From contig NZ_JASBQE010000016.1 in NCBI RefSeq assembly GCF_029960785.1, forward strand, positions 105,277 through 169,276: a stretch of 64,000 nucleotides of DNA, in the 5' to 3' direction. The position numbers were made by a program, and so were the translations under genes. Below the pieces are notes generated by a model, which was not told the DNA's origin, ran no database searches, and saw only the letters and a list, made by a program, of their open reading frames with translations. Below are positions 26,639-34,814 of the stretch, piece after piece (positions within the stretch are counted from its first letter, which is position 1; every line of letters starts with the position of its first letter). The DNA comes from Polyangium sp. 15x6 (GTDB lineage Bacteria; Myxococcota_A; Polyangia; Polyangiales; Polyangiaceae).

Positions 26639-27634
26639 TTGAAGAAGCCGCCGCCCGTCACCGAGTTCGTGCGATTCCCCATCACCGCCGGCGTGGCGAT
26701 GCTCGCCATGTTCGTCACGGTCCTCGACGCGGCGGGTCGATCGATCCAGCAGCTCGTGATGAGCGTGCGCGCGTTCGAGGGCGAGCCGTGGCGGCTCGTC
26801 ACGAGCGCCTTGCCGCACGCAGACGCGCTGCACCTCATCTTCAACGTCGCCTGGCTCTGGACGCTCGGGACGATGCTGGAGGAGCGCTTCGGCTCGTTCC
26901 GCCTGCTCGGCCTCGTGCTGCTCTTCGCCGCGGGATCCGCGGCGGCCGAGTACGCGACGTTCATCGGCGGGATCGGCCTGTCCGGCGTGGTGTACGGGCT
27001 CTTTGGCCTCGCGTGGGTGCTCGATCGCGCCGACGCGCGCATGCGCGGCACCGTGGACGCGCGCACGACGCAGTTCTTCGTCGGCTGGTTTTTCCTTTGT
27101 ATAGCAACGACCGTCTTCGACGTCTGGCACATCGCGAACGTGGCGCACGGCGTGGGCGCATTGCTCGGCGTGCTCACGGGGCTCGTGATCACGGGGGGCC
27201 TGCGCGTTGCGCGGCGCAGTGTCGCGACGCGCGCGTCGGCGGGGGTCGCGATCTTGCTCGTCCTCGCGGCGTCGGGCGCGGGCGCGACCGTGCTCCGGCC
27301 GCGCGTCAACTTCTCGAAGGACGCAGGTGCGGAGAGCGTGCGCCTCGGCAACGAGGCCTTCGACGCGGAGAACTACGACGAGGCCATCGCGCGGTACCGA
27401 AGGGCGGTCGCGCTGAGCCCGAAGAGTGAGATCGCCTGGTACAATCTCGGCCTCGCGCACGGGCGGAAGGGCGAGCTCGACGACGCAGCGCGCGCGTACA
27501 CGCAGGCCGTCGCGCTCGCGCCCGAGGACGCCGGGATCCGGCGGATCCTCGAGGAAACCGAGCGTATCCGTGCACGCGCGGCGGAGTTCCCTCTCGACGA
27601 AGGCGTCGAGCTCGAGCACGACGCGGGCCCTTGA
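26639..27634 (+). CDS. Rhomboid-family intramembrane serine protease fused to a TPR domain
   Basis: A 331-residue membrane protein. Residues 1-215 form about six transmembrane helices with the rhomboid signatures H-L-I-F-N-V (Asn69), G-L-S-G-V-V-Y-G (catalytic Ser115) and N-V-A-H-G-V-G (catalytic His170). A seventh hydrophobic segment follows at about 205-222. Residues 235-305 hold two tetratricopeptide units (G-N-x-A-F-D-x-x-N-Y-x-x-A-I-x-x-Y; W-Y-N-L-G-x-A). Rhomboids cleave membrane-protein helices; the TPR part may recruit substrate. The start is TTG at 26639, 15 bp after the propeller gene, with no ATG before the first helix. Confidence 0.82.
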   Translation: MKKPPPVTEFVRFPITAGVAMLAMFVTVLDAAGRSIQQLVMSVRAFEGEPWRLVTSALPHADALHLIFNVAWLWTLGTMLEERFGSFRLLGLVLLFAAGSAAAEYATFIGGIGLSGVVYGLFGLAWVLDRADARMRGTVDARTTQFFVGWFFLCIATTVFDVWHIANVAHGVGALLGVLTGLVITGGLRVARRSVATRASAGVAILLVLAASGAGATVLRPRVNFSKDAGAESVRLGNEAFDAENYDEAIARYRRAVALSPKSEIAWYNLGLAHGRKGELDDAARAYTQAVALAPEDAGIRRILEETERIRARAAEFPLDEGVELEHDAGP

Positions 27635-27691
27635 ACGGCCCTTCTCCACACGATCCATCGCCCCTACACTCGTCCCCTCCGGAGGTCGCCC

Positions 27692-28276
27692 TTGAAGACC
27701 GTCGAGTTCTTTTTCGACTTCTCGTCCCCGTACAGCTACCTCGCCGCCACGCAGCTCCCCGCGATCGCGGCGCGCACCGGCGCGACGATCGTGTATCGCC
27801 CCTTCGTGCTCTTCGCCGTCTTCAAGGCCGCGGGCAACGACATGCCCGCCAAGATCCCCACGAAGGGCGCGTACCTCTTCAAGGACCTCGAGCGCTGGGC
27901 GCGGCACTACGGCGTGCCCTTCCGCTTCTCCAGCCACTTCCCCTCGAACACGATCAAGGCCATGCGCATGGTCCACGTCGCCGCGGATCAAGGCAAAGCC
28001 GAGGTCTTCGCGCAGGCCGCCTTCCGCGCGATGTGGGCCGAGGATCGGGACCTCGCGAGCCCCGAGACGCTCGCCGAGCTCGCGCGCGGCGCGGGCCTCG
28101 ATCCCGAGGCCGCGCTCGCCGCGATCGAGACGCCCGCGATCAAGGATCGCCTGCGTGAAGGCACCGACCTTGCCATCACGCGCGGCGCGTTCGGCGCGCC
28201 CGCGTTCTTCGTCGGGGACGAGCTCTTCTGGGGCAACGATCGGCTCCACTTCGTCGAGGAAGCGCTGAAGGGCTGA
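27692..28276 (+). CDS. 2-hydroxychromene-2-carboxylate isomerase-like (DsbA/kappa-GST fold)
   Basis: A 194-residue protein of the HCCA isomerase family, which uses glutathione to isomerise intermediates of naphthalene-type degradation. The start F-F-F-D-F-S-S-P-Y-S-Y is diagnostic, with Ser in place of a CxxC active site. The C-terminal G-A-F-G-A-P-A-F-F-V-G-D-E-L-F-W-G-N-D matches the family end. The TTG at 27692 is preceded by GGAGG at 27680-27685. Its stop overlaps the ATG of the alpha/beta hydrolase (TGATG), so the two are translationally coupled. The real substrate is unknown; no aromatic-degradation cluster is present. Confidence 0.85.
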   Translation: MKTVEFFFDFSSPYSYLAATQLPAIAARTGATIVYRPFVLFAVFKAAGNDMPAKIPTKGAYLFKDLERWARHYGVPFRFSSHFPSNTIKAMRMVHVAADQGKAEVFAQAAFRAMWAEDRDLASPETLAELARGAGLDPEAALAAIETPAIKDRLREGTDLAITRGAFGAPAFFVGDELFWGNDRLHFVEEALKG

Positions 28277-29235
28277 TGGCGCTTCGTCCTTTCGAACGGC
28301 TGCCGTACGAAGAGCTCCCCGCGCTGCCGCGCATCCCGCACGGCTACCACCGCGCCGAGGCGCGCCGCGTGCAGGTCTCGTCGCGCATCTTCGGCGACGT
28401 CGGTGTGCACGTCCGCGTCGTGGGACAGGGGCCGCCGCTCCTGCTCGTGCACGGGCTCATGACGTCGAGCTACTCGTTCCGGTACGTGCTCGAGCCCCTC
28501 GGCCGGCACTTCCGCGTCTACGCGCCCGATCTGCCCGGCTCCGGCCGCTCGGACAAGCCAACCCGCGCGGACTTTTCGGCGCGGAGCTTCGGGACGTTCC
28601 TCGCCGAGCTCCAGCAAGCGCTCGGCATCCGCGGCTCGGCCATCATGGGCAACTCCCTCGGCGGGTACGTCGCGATGCACCTCGCGCTCCAGGATCCGGC
28701 CGCCGTCTCGCGCCTCGTCGTGAACCACGCGCCGGGCACGCCGGATCGGCGCTACGTGGCGCTCAGGACCCTGCTCTCGACCGGCGCGGGACGCGCGCTC
28801 CTTCGTTACCTCGTGCAACGCGACCCGCGCCGCTGGGTGTACCGGAACGTCCATTACCACGACGAACGGCTCAAATCGCGCGAGGAGCTCGACGAGTACG
28901 GCGCGCCGCTCGCGACGGACGCGGGCCTCGCGTGCTTCACGAAATCGCTGCACGAGACGCTCGCACCCGCGGGCTTCCACGCCTTCGTCGACGAGCTCGG
29001 CCGCGAGCCCTTCCCCGTCCCGCTGCTCTTCGTCTACGCCCGCAAGGATCCGGTGGTGCCGCCGCGCGTGGGGGAAGCGCTGCACCGCCTCGCGCGGGGG
29101 TCCGAGCTTCGTTACCTCGACGGCACGTCGCATTTCTCCCACGTCGACTCGCCCGATCGGATGGTCGAGACCGTCCTGCCCTTCTTGCGCGCCGGCGAGG
29201 GCTGCGAGCCCGCGGGGGCCTCTCTCGGCGGCTGA
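28276..29235 (+). CDS. Alpha/beta-fold hydrolase
   Basis: A 319-residue cytoplasmic hydrolase. It has the oxyanion segment L-V-H-G-L-M-T-S, the D-L-P-G-S-G-R-S-D-K-P loop, nucleophile elbow G-N-S-L-G-G (Ser127), a likely acid in Y-A-R-K-D-P, and the catalytic His in G-T-S-H-F-S-H. It resembles haloalkane dehalogenase/epoxide hydrolase-like members of the Abhydrolase_1 family. The start ATG overlaps the stop of the DsbA-fold isomerase, so the proteins are made together and probably act in one pathway. The substrate is unknown. Confidence 0.82.
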   Translation: MALRPFERLPYEELPALPRIPHGYHRAEARRVQVSSRIFGDVGVHVRVVGQGPPLLLVHGLMTSSYSFRYVLEPLGRHFRVYAPDLPGSGRSDKPTRADFSARSFGTFLAELQQALGIRGSAIMGNSLGGYVAMHLALQDPAAVSRLVVNHAPGTPDRRYVALRTLLSTGAGRALLRYLVQRDPRRWVYRNVHYHDERLKSREELDEYGAPLATDAGLACFTKSLHETLAPAGFHAFVDELGREPFPVPLLFVYARKDPVVPPRVGEALHRLARGSELRYLDGTSHFSHVDSPDRMVETVLPFLRAGEGCEPAGASLGG

Positions 29236-29358
29236 CGTCGAGCCGATCCGCCATTCCCCGGGCGGCCCATGCCGTATCTACGCGCGAAAAACCGTGTACG
29301 ATCCTCCCGTGCGCTTCGTTTGCGTACCAACCATGTGAAGGTGAAGGGAGGCATTCGG

Positions 29359-29970
29359 ATGAAATCGTCGTGGTCTTCGTGGTGGGTGTTCGTCGTTTTG
29401 AGCGTGTCGGTCGGGGTCGCCGGTTGCGGCAGCGACGTGAACGGCGGAGGCGGCGGCTCCGGCGGCTCCGGCGCGGGCAGCACCGCGTCGAGCGGCGGCT
29501 CCGGGGGTACGGGCGGTACGGGTGGAGGAATGGTCGGTACGGGCGGCGCGGGCGGCTCCGGCGGCGCGGGCGGCGGCGTGATGGCGGGCTCGGGAGGCGC
29601 CGGCGGGGGAATGGGCGGCGCAGGCGGCGGCAATTATGCGAGCTGCGACGAATGCACGGCCGACACGGGCGCGCCCGCGAACGAGTGCCAGGCCGAGTTC
29701 GACGCCTGCATGGCCTGGAAGACGTGCGTCAGCATCTACCACTGCCAGCATAACGCCACCCCGAACGGCCCTGGCCCTTGCGACACCACCCAGGCCGGGG
29801 CCTGCTGCACGTGGTTTTGCCAGGAGATGGGCCTCGACATGGAGGGGATCACGCGTTTCCGGGCGCTCGACAATTGCATTCATTGCAAGACGTGCGCGGG
29901 GGTCTGTGAAACGGCGGATACCTACTGTCCTGTCTTCGAGCCGGGCGGCAGCTCGGCCTGCATTCCCTGA
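29359..29970 (+). CDS. Lipoprotein with Gly-rich linker and Cys-rich C-terminal domain
   Basis: A 203-residue secreted protein. The signal peptide ends at a lipobox V-A-G-C (about Cys23). Residues 28-95 are almost wholly Gly with Ser, Thr and Ala, a flexible tether. The C-terminal ~105 residues contain about 16 cysteines, many in C-x2-C or C-x3-C arrangements, suggesting a disulphide-bonded domain at the cell surface. Such tether-plus-Cys-rich lipoproteins are frequent in myxobacteria and mostly uncharacterised. GGGAGG 9-14 nt upstream supports the ATG at 29359. Confidence 0.75.
   Translation: MKSSWSSWWVFVVLSVSVGVAGCGSDVNGGGGGSGGSGAGSTASSGGSGGTGGTGGGMVGTGGAGGSGGAGGGVMAGSGGAGGGMGGAGGGNYASCDECTADTGAPANECQAEFDACMAWKTCVSIYHCQHNATPNGPGPCDTTQAGACCTWFCQEMGLDMEGITRFRALDNCIHCKTCAGVCETADTYCPVFEPGGSSACIP
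29440..29634 (+). repeat. Low-complexity GGC/GGT-rich tract encoding a Gly tether
   Basis: Imperfect short repeats of glycine codons interspersed with Ser/Thr/Ala codons inside the lipoprotein gene. Units are multiples of three, so length changes keep the frame. Confidence 0.7.
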
Positions 29971-30034
29971 ATTGATCCGACCGACGACGAACGCCGGTTG
30001 ACGCCGCCGTCGACCTCTGGTCTGGAGCGTACGC

Positions 30035-32188
30035 ATGCGCTCCGCCCTCGCCCACCTCGTCCCGCTCGCCCTCCTCGCCGGTTGCGCCGGAGAACCCCCG
30101 ATGCCGGCCGAGCCGCCGCCGCAGTGCGCCCCCGAGCCGCCCGCCGCGGCGGCGCGCCCTTCCGCCGAGCCTTCGGCCCCCGCCGCCCTGCCCGCCTTGC
30201 CCGCCCCCGTGGACCTCGCCGCCCTCGAAGCGGAGCTCGTCGGCAAGCACGGCGAGGCGGCGCGGCCTCGGATCAAGCGGGGGCTCGCGCAAATCGCGTC
30301 GCTCTGGCGGGCCGAGGACGGGGATCTCGCCGCGTTCGCGCGCGAGCAGTTCCTCTCGGATCCGGCGGCGATCGACGCCACGTTCGCCCGGCTCGAGGGC
30401 TTGATGGAGCAGCTCGAAGGCCACCTGCACGAAATGGGGCGCGCGCTGCGTTTCCCCACGGACACCGACACCGGGCCGCTCTTCCCGCTCGATCCGCTGC
30501 TCGCCGGCTACGAGCCCGCGGCGCACCTCTCCGAGGATCTCTTCAAGGCGCGGATCGCGTTCGTCGCATTGCTGAATTTCCCGCTCTCGGACCTCGCCAC
30601 GAAAAACGCGGAGGGCGAACGCTGGAGCCGGCGCCGCTGGGCCGAGGACCGGCTCACGGGGCGCTTCGCGATCCGCATTCCCGGGGAGATCGCCCAGGAC
30701 ATCGCGCGCGCGAACACCGAGGGGGATCTCTACATCTCCGATTACAACATCTGGATGCACCACCTCGTGAACGAGAAGGGCGAGAGGCCCTTTCCCGCGG
30801 GGCTTCGGCTCATCAGCCACTGGAACCTGCGCGACGAGCTCAAGGCCAATTACGGTGATCCGCGCGGCCTCGAAAAACAGAGGATGATCGTGCAGGTGAT
30901 GGAGCGGATCGTCACGCAGACGATCCCGGCCGCGGTGATCGACGATCCGCGGGTCGACTGGAATCCGTTCACGAACGAGGTACGCCTCGCGCCCGCGGCG
31001 GAGGTCGAGCCTTCCGCGCCGAAACGCGCGCCGATCACGGCGGCGTCGGCGAGCCCCGAGCCCTTCGTGCGTTATGGAAAGCTCCTCGCCTCGTTTCGCG
31101 CCTCGCGGCGGGCCGATCCATATTCGCCGATCGCGAATACCGCCATCAAACGTCGATTCGAGCTCGGCCGCGAGATCGGCGAGGACCGCGTGCGCGCGCT
31201 GTTCCTGGAGATCCTCGGATCGAGCACGATCCCGAAGGTCGCCGCCGAGATCGAGCGTCGACTCGGTCGCAAGCTCGGGCCGCAGGATCTCTGGTATGCG
31301 GGGTTCAAGGCGCGCGGCGGCAAGACGGAGGCCGAGCTCGACGCGATCACGCGCAAAAAGTATCCCGACGCGAAAGCGTTCGCGGCCGACATGCCGCGGC
31401 TCCTCGTGGATCTCGGTTTTCCCAAGGATCGCGCGAAGACCATCGCCGAGCGGATCGCGGTCGACCCTTCGCGCGGCGCCGGGCACGCAATGGAGCCGCG
31501 GCGCCGCGGGGACAAGGCGCGGCTCCGGACGCGAATCGAGAAGGACGGGATGAACTACAAGGGATACAACATCGCCGTCCACGAGCTCGGGCACAACGTC
31601 GAGCAGGTCCTGTCGCTGTACGACGTCGACCACACGCTGCTCGCGGGCGTGCCGAACAACGCCTTCACGGAGGCGCTCGCGTTCACGTTCCAGGCGCGGG
31701 ATCTCGAGCTTTTGGGCTTGCAAAAGACGACGGCCGAGTCCGATCGGGATCGGGTGCTCGGCGAGCTCTGGTCGGCGTGGGAGATCGCGGGCGTCGCGCT
31801 CGTCGAGACGGACGTCTGGCACTGGCTCTACGAGCACCCGGAGGCGACGGCCGAGGAGCTCGGGAAGGCCACGGTCACGATCGCGAAGAAGTACTGGAAC
31901 CAGTATTATGCGCCGCTGCTCGGGTCGCCGGATTCGGCGCTGCTCGCGATTTATTCGCACGCGATCTCGACGCCGCTTTACTTGCCGGATTATCCGCTCG
32001 GCCACCTCATTGCATTCCAGATCGAGGAGGCTGTCCGGAAGCAAGGCAAGCTCGGTCCCGCGTTCGAGCGGATGGCGAAATACGGGTCGGTCCTGCCGGA
32101 CCTGTGGATGAAACACGCGACGGGAGAGCCGATCAGCGCGGGGCCGTTGCTCCGAGCGACGGAGAAGGCCCTCGGGGGGAAGCCGTAG
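30035..32188 (+). CDS. Lipoprotein with HExxH zinc metallopeptidase motif
   Basis: A 717-residue lipoprotein with lipobox L-L-A-G-C (Cys17) and a Pro/Ala-rich linker to about residue 65. The zinc motif H-E-L-G-H lies at 516-520, with Glu546 in F-T-E-A-L-A-F, 25 residues after the second His. This is the layout of gluzincins such as M3-like peptidases. The N-terminal ~450 residues are not recognised. It should be anchored in the envelope and may degrade peptides. It starts 64 bp after the Cys-rich lipoprotein and ends 9 bp from a convergent lipoprotein gene. The peptidase family is assigned only from the motif spacing. Confidence 0.7.
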   Translation: MRSALAHLVPLALLAGCAGEPPMPAEPPPQCAPEPPAAAARPSAEPSAPAALPALPAPVDLAALEAELVGKHGEAARPRIKRGLAQIASLWRAEDGDLAAFAREQFLSDPAAIDATFARLEGLMEQLEGHLHEMGRALRFPTDTDTGPLFPLDPLLAGYEPAAHLSEDLFKARIAFVALLNFPLSDLATKNAEGERWSRRRWAEDRLTGRFAIRIPGEIAQDIARANTEGDLYISDYNIWMHHLVNEKGERPFPAGLRLISHWNLRDELKANYGDPRGLEKQRMIVQVMERIVTQTIPAAVIDDPRVDWNPFTNEVRLAPAAEVEPSAPKRAPITAASASPEPFVRYGKLLASFRASRRADPYSPIANTAIKRRFELGREIGEDRVRALFLEILGSSTIPKVAAEIERRLGRKLGPQDLWYAGFKARGGKTEAELDAITRKKYPDAKAFAADMPRLLVDLGFPKDRAKTIAERIAVDPSRGAGHAMEPRRRGDKARLRTRIEKDGMNYKGYNIAVHELGHNVEQVLSLYDVDHTLLAGVPNNAFTEALAFTFQARDLELLGLQKTTAESDRDRVLGELWSAWEIAGVALVETDVWHWLYEHPEATAEELGKATVTIAKKYWNQYYAPLLGSPDSALLAIYSHAISTPLYLPDYPLGHLIAFQIEEAVRKQGKLGPAFERMAKYGSVLPDLWMKHATGEPISAGPLLRATEKALGGKP

Positions 32189-32197
32189 CGGCTTTGG

Positions 32198-33007
32198 TCA
32201 GGGCATGGAAGGCGGCTGGATGCCGACGGCGTCGATCTCGTTGAAGCCGAGCACGGCCTTGGAGTCGAGGTCGATACGCACGGCGGAGATCTTTGCGCAC
32301 GTCAGGGTCGGCACCGAGAGGATGTGCGCGCAGGCTCCAATCGACTTGGGCGCCGGATTGTCGTAAATGACCTTGTCGCCTTCGGTGGTGGTGATCGTGA
32401 CTTTCTTCACGGCGCCCGGGTTGTACGTCTCGTAGATCCAGACCGCTTCGCCCGTCACGGGCGTGTTGAATCCGACGGTCAAGAACTCGCCGTCGGCGTC
32501 TTCGGTCTCCGTGGCCCAAGCCTTGGACTCGTCGCCGGCATCGGGATAGACATTCGGCGCGCCGAGAGCCTGCTCCGCCGAATACCCCCCCGCGGGGGAA
32601 TATTCGCTCGAGACGGCGACCTCCTTGTCGGCCCACACCACGCTGGCCGGAGCCAGGATCGGCTCCTTGACGTTGGTCACGTTGGCGCAACGCTTGGTAT
32701 CGTCGGGATCGTCGACGACCTTGCCGTCGTTGCAGAGCGCCATGGTGCCGCCCTCCCCGCCGGTGCCGCCGGTGCCGCCGGTGCCGCCGGTGCCGCCGGT
32801 GCCGCCGGTACCGCCGGTGCCGCCGGTACCCATGCCGCCGGTGCCGCCCGTGCCGCCGGTCCCGCCGGACGCGCCGCTGCCGCCGCTGCCAGCGGTGCCG
32901 CCGTTGCCGCCGTCGCCACCGGTGCCGTCGTCGCTGCAACCCCCAAAGCACGCGAGCATCACGAGCACCGGGGCCATCATCGAAATTCGTCGCAGATGAA
33001 GATTCAT
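32198..33007 (-). CDS. Lipoprotein with (Gly-Gly-Thr)n tether, hypothetical
   Basis: A 269-residue lipoprotein. The signal ends at lipobox F-G-G-C (Cys24). Residues 29-90 are a Gly-Gly-Thr/Ser repeat, and the remaining ~175 residues form a beta-rich domain. That domain has a V-S-S-E-Y-S start and an alternating hydrophobic pattern, with A-V-W-I-Y-E-T near its middle and I-S-A-V-R-I-D-L-D near the end. This resembles discoidin/F5-8-type carbohydrate-binding folds, though I would not assert it. GGAGCG precedes the ATG. It is probably surface-exposed on the outer membrane. Confidence 0.72.
   Translation of the reverse strand: MNLHLRRISMMAPVLVMLACFGGCSDDGTGGDGGNGGTAGSGGSGASGGTGGTGGTGGMGTGGTGGTGGTGGTGGTGGTGGTGGEGGTMALCNDGKVVDDPDDTKRCANVTNVKEPILAPASVVWADKEVAVSSEYSPAGGYSAEQALGAPNVYPDAGDESKAWATETEDADGEFLTVGFNTPVTGEAVWIYETYNPGAVKKVTITTTEGDKVIYDNPAPKSIGACAHILSVPTLTCAKISAVRIDLDSKAVLGFNEIDAVGIQPPSMP
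32758..32868 (-). repeat. 9-bp minisatellite encoding Gly-Gly-Thr
   Basis: Tandem GCCGCCGGT units (plus strand), about twelve, with a few variants (GTACC, CATGCC). The first eight are nearly identical. The 9-bp period keeps the reading frame, so copy-number change would lengthen or shorten the tether of the lipoprotein. Confidence 0.85.
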
Positions 33008-33151
33008 TCTATTTCGCTCCTTCCACTGAGAGTGCGCTCACAGGGAAGTCCCGAACGTATCCGGCCGGCCGGACTCATGTCAACGCGTCGCGACAGCCGC
33101 GCGCCGTCCTCGTCCGTGGTATGGACAGCGACCACCCGAGGAGGCCGCCGT

Positions 33152-33457
33152 ATGTACCGCATCACGATCCTGTACCCCCACGAAGAGGGCAAGCGCTTCG
33201 ACCTCGACTACTACGTGCAAAAGCACATGCCGCTGGTGAAGTCCTTGCTCGGGCCGTTCGGCTTGAAGAGCGCCGAGGTCGCCGAGGGCCTGCCTCGCAA
33301 TGGGGCGGCTCCTCCGTTCGTCGTCATGGCGAGCATGACGTTCGACGCCATCGAGGATTTTCAGCGCGGCATGGCCCAGCACGGCCGCGAGATCAACGCC
33401 GACCTGCCCAATTACACGGACCTGAAACCCACCGTGCAGATCAGCCGGATCCGCTGA
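33152..33457 (+). CDS. EthD-family protein
   Basis: A 101-residue ferredoxin-like-fold protein of the EthD/REDY family. Hallmarks are the start Y-R-I-T-I-L-Y-P, F-D-L-D-Y-Y-V-Q-K-H-M-P-L-V (about 15-28) and P-F-V-V-M-A-S-M-T-F near 55-64. EthD members are small dimers linked to ether or polyketide metabolism, but most have no known role. GAGGAGG lies about 7 nt before the ATG. It is followed 31 bp later by the DJ-1 family gene on the same strand. Confidence 0.85.
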   Translation: MYRITILYPHEEGKRFDLDYYVQKHMPLVKSLLGPFGLKSAEVAEGLPRNGAAPPFVVMASMTFDAIEDFQRGMAQHGREINADLPNYTDLKPTVQISRIR

Positions 33458-33488
33458 CGCGGGCGCCTCGCGACCCCATTCTCACGCC

Positions 33489-34052
33489 ATGACCACCAAA
33501 CCTCCGCGCGCCCTCGTCCTCCTCGCCGAAGGGGCCGAGGAAATGGAAACCACCATCAGCGTCGACGTCCTCCGCCGCGCCTCGGTCGAGGTCGTCCTTT
33601 CCGGCGTCGACGGTGCGTCGCCCGTTCGTTGCAGCCGCGGCGTCCGTATCGTGCCCGACGTGGCCCTCGCCGAGGTGACGGGCTCGTTCGACGTCGTGGT
33701 TTTGCCGGGCGGCAAGGGCGGCGCCGATCGGCTCGCTGCTTCGGCCGCCGTGGGCGCGCTCCTCCGCGCGCAGGCCGGAGCGGATCGCCTGGTCGCGGCC
33801 ATCTGTGCGGCGCCGATCGCGCTCGCGGCGCACGGCGTCTTCGCGGGGCGCCGCATGACGTGCCACCCCTCCGTGCGCGAGGTCGTCGCGCGGCATGGCA
33901 AACACGAGAGCGAGCCCGTGGTGATCGACGGGTCTCTCGTGACGAGCCAGGGCCCGGGGACGACCTTCTCGTTTGCCCTCACCCTCGTCGAGATGCTCTG
34001 CGGAGTTACCACCCGCGACGAAATCCGCGCGCCGATGATGCTCATTTCGTGA
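33489..34052 (+). CDS. DJ-1/PfpI family protein
   Basis: A 187-residue protein with the DJ-1 flavodoxin-like fold. It has L-L-A-E-G-A-E-E-M-E near the N-terminus (conserved Glu), L-P-G-G-K-G-G in the middle, and the nucleophile elbow A-A-I-C-A-A-P with a reactive Cys near residue 101. The C-terminal T-S-Q-G-P-G-T motif is typical of the YajL/PARK7 group rather than PfpI proteases. Members act as glyoxalases or deglycases or in oxidative-stress protection; the exact activity is disputed. It may share a transcript with the EthD gene. Confidence 0.87.
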   Translation: MTTKPPRALVLLAEGAEEMETTISVDVLRRASVEVVLSGVDGASPVRCSRGVRIVPDVALAEVTGSFDVVVLPGGKGGADRLAASAAVGALLRAQAGADRLVAAICAAPIALAAHGVFAGRRMTCHPSVREVVARHGKHESEPVVIDGSLVTSQGPGTTFSFALTLVEMLCGVTTRDEIRAPMMLIS

Positions 34053-34219
34053 CGCATCGTGACGCGATCGAATCGTCAAGAAATGTGTAGCGAAGAGCGG
34101 CGGAATCCCGTAGAGTGGACATTCCCCGCACAATGCCCCTGATCACCCCTGATCGGGTTGGGCGGAGTCCTATTCTTGACGCGCGTGTGCTCTCCCCGCG
34201 CGACGGGAGGAGTGTTTCC

Positions 34220-34486
34220 ATGGGCTTCCCGCAAGGCGAATTCGTTGTCCTCGGCACCGTGGTCCTCGCGGGTATCGCGGGGATGTTATGGCTCGCGGGT
34301 CGCGCAGGTGGGGAGACGCCCGAGGAAGCGACGAGCCTGCGGCGCTCGCGCCGAGGAGCCGGGGTTTCCCCTGCGGCGGACGCGCGCAGCCGCGACGAGG
34401 ACGTCGAGGAGCCCGTCCCCGAGAGCGGAATCCGCATCAAGCAAGGCGCGCGCGTACGCCGCGTCGATGTTCGGCAAGGCGGCTGA
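34220..34486 (+). CDS. Small single-pass membrane protein, hypothetical
   Basis: An 88-residue protein with one membrane helix at about residues 7-25 and a charged, Arg- and Glu-rich cytoplasmic tail. GGGAGG lies about 10 nt before the ATG at 34220. No family is recognised. It is followed immediately by a dispersed repeat element and then a convergent peptidase gene. Confidence 0.5.
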   Translation: MGFPQGEFVVLGTVVLAGIAGMLWLAGRAGGETPEEATSLRRSRRGAGVSPAADARSRDEDVEEPVPESGIRIKQGARVRRVDVRQGG

Positions 34487-34500
34487 GAGGGGGCACGCCG

Positions 34501-34814
34501 CGCCGGGGCGCTGCCCCGGACCCCGCGGGGGCTGTTCGCCCCTCGACCCGAACCAGCGCAAGCGCTGGACTCGTGATGGAAGAACTGCGCTCCGCGCAGT
34601 TCTTCCAACGGGCCCGTTGGAAGACCAGGCAGCAGCGTTGCCGATCGAAAGGGTAGCGCGGCTGTCTTGTTCGGCAGGATCGTGACTGGTCTTGATTCGG
34701 CCTGTTCGATGAACTGCGCATCGCGCAGTTCATCGACCCCGGGTCCAGCGCTTGCGCTGGTCCGGGTCCAGGGGTGGACAACCCCTGGTCGGGGTCCGGG
34801 GTGAAACCCCGGCG
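34501..34814. repeat. Dispersed hairpin element, copy 1 (314 bp; B end left, A end right)
   Basis: One of five copies in the window. From each end inward: hairpin 1 (CCGGGGC/GCCCCGG or CCGGGGT/ACCCCGG), hairpin 2 (GGGG/CCCC with TGTCC-like or TATCC-like loop), palindrome CCAGCGCAAGCGCTGG or a one-base variant, and hairpin 4 (arms GGAAGAACTGCGC or GATGAACTGCGC). The two ends are mirror images around a ~130-bp core. It fills the gap between two convergent genes and abuts the stop codon of the M20 gene. The core of this copy is the most diverged of the set. Confidence 0.92.

Noticed and set aside
32758..32868. CRISPR or regulatory repeat
   Set aside because: It is a 9-bp coding minisatellite in frame with a lipoprotein gene.
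34501..34814. Short open frames inside the dispersed elements
   Set aside because: The same frames recur only because the element recurs; they lack Shine-Dalgarno sites and a shared start, and are interrupted differently in each copy.
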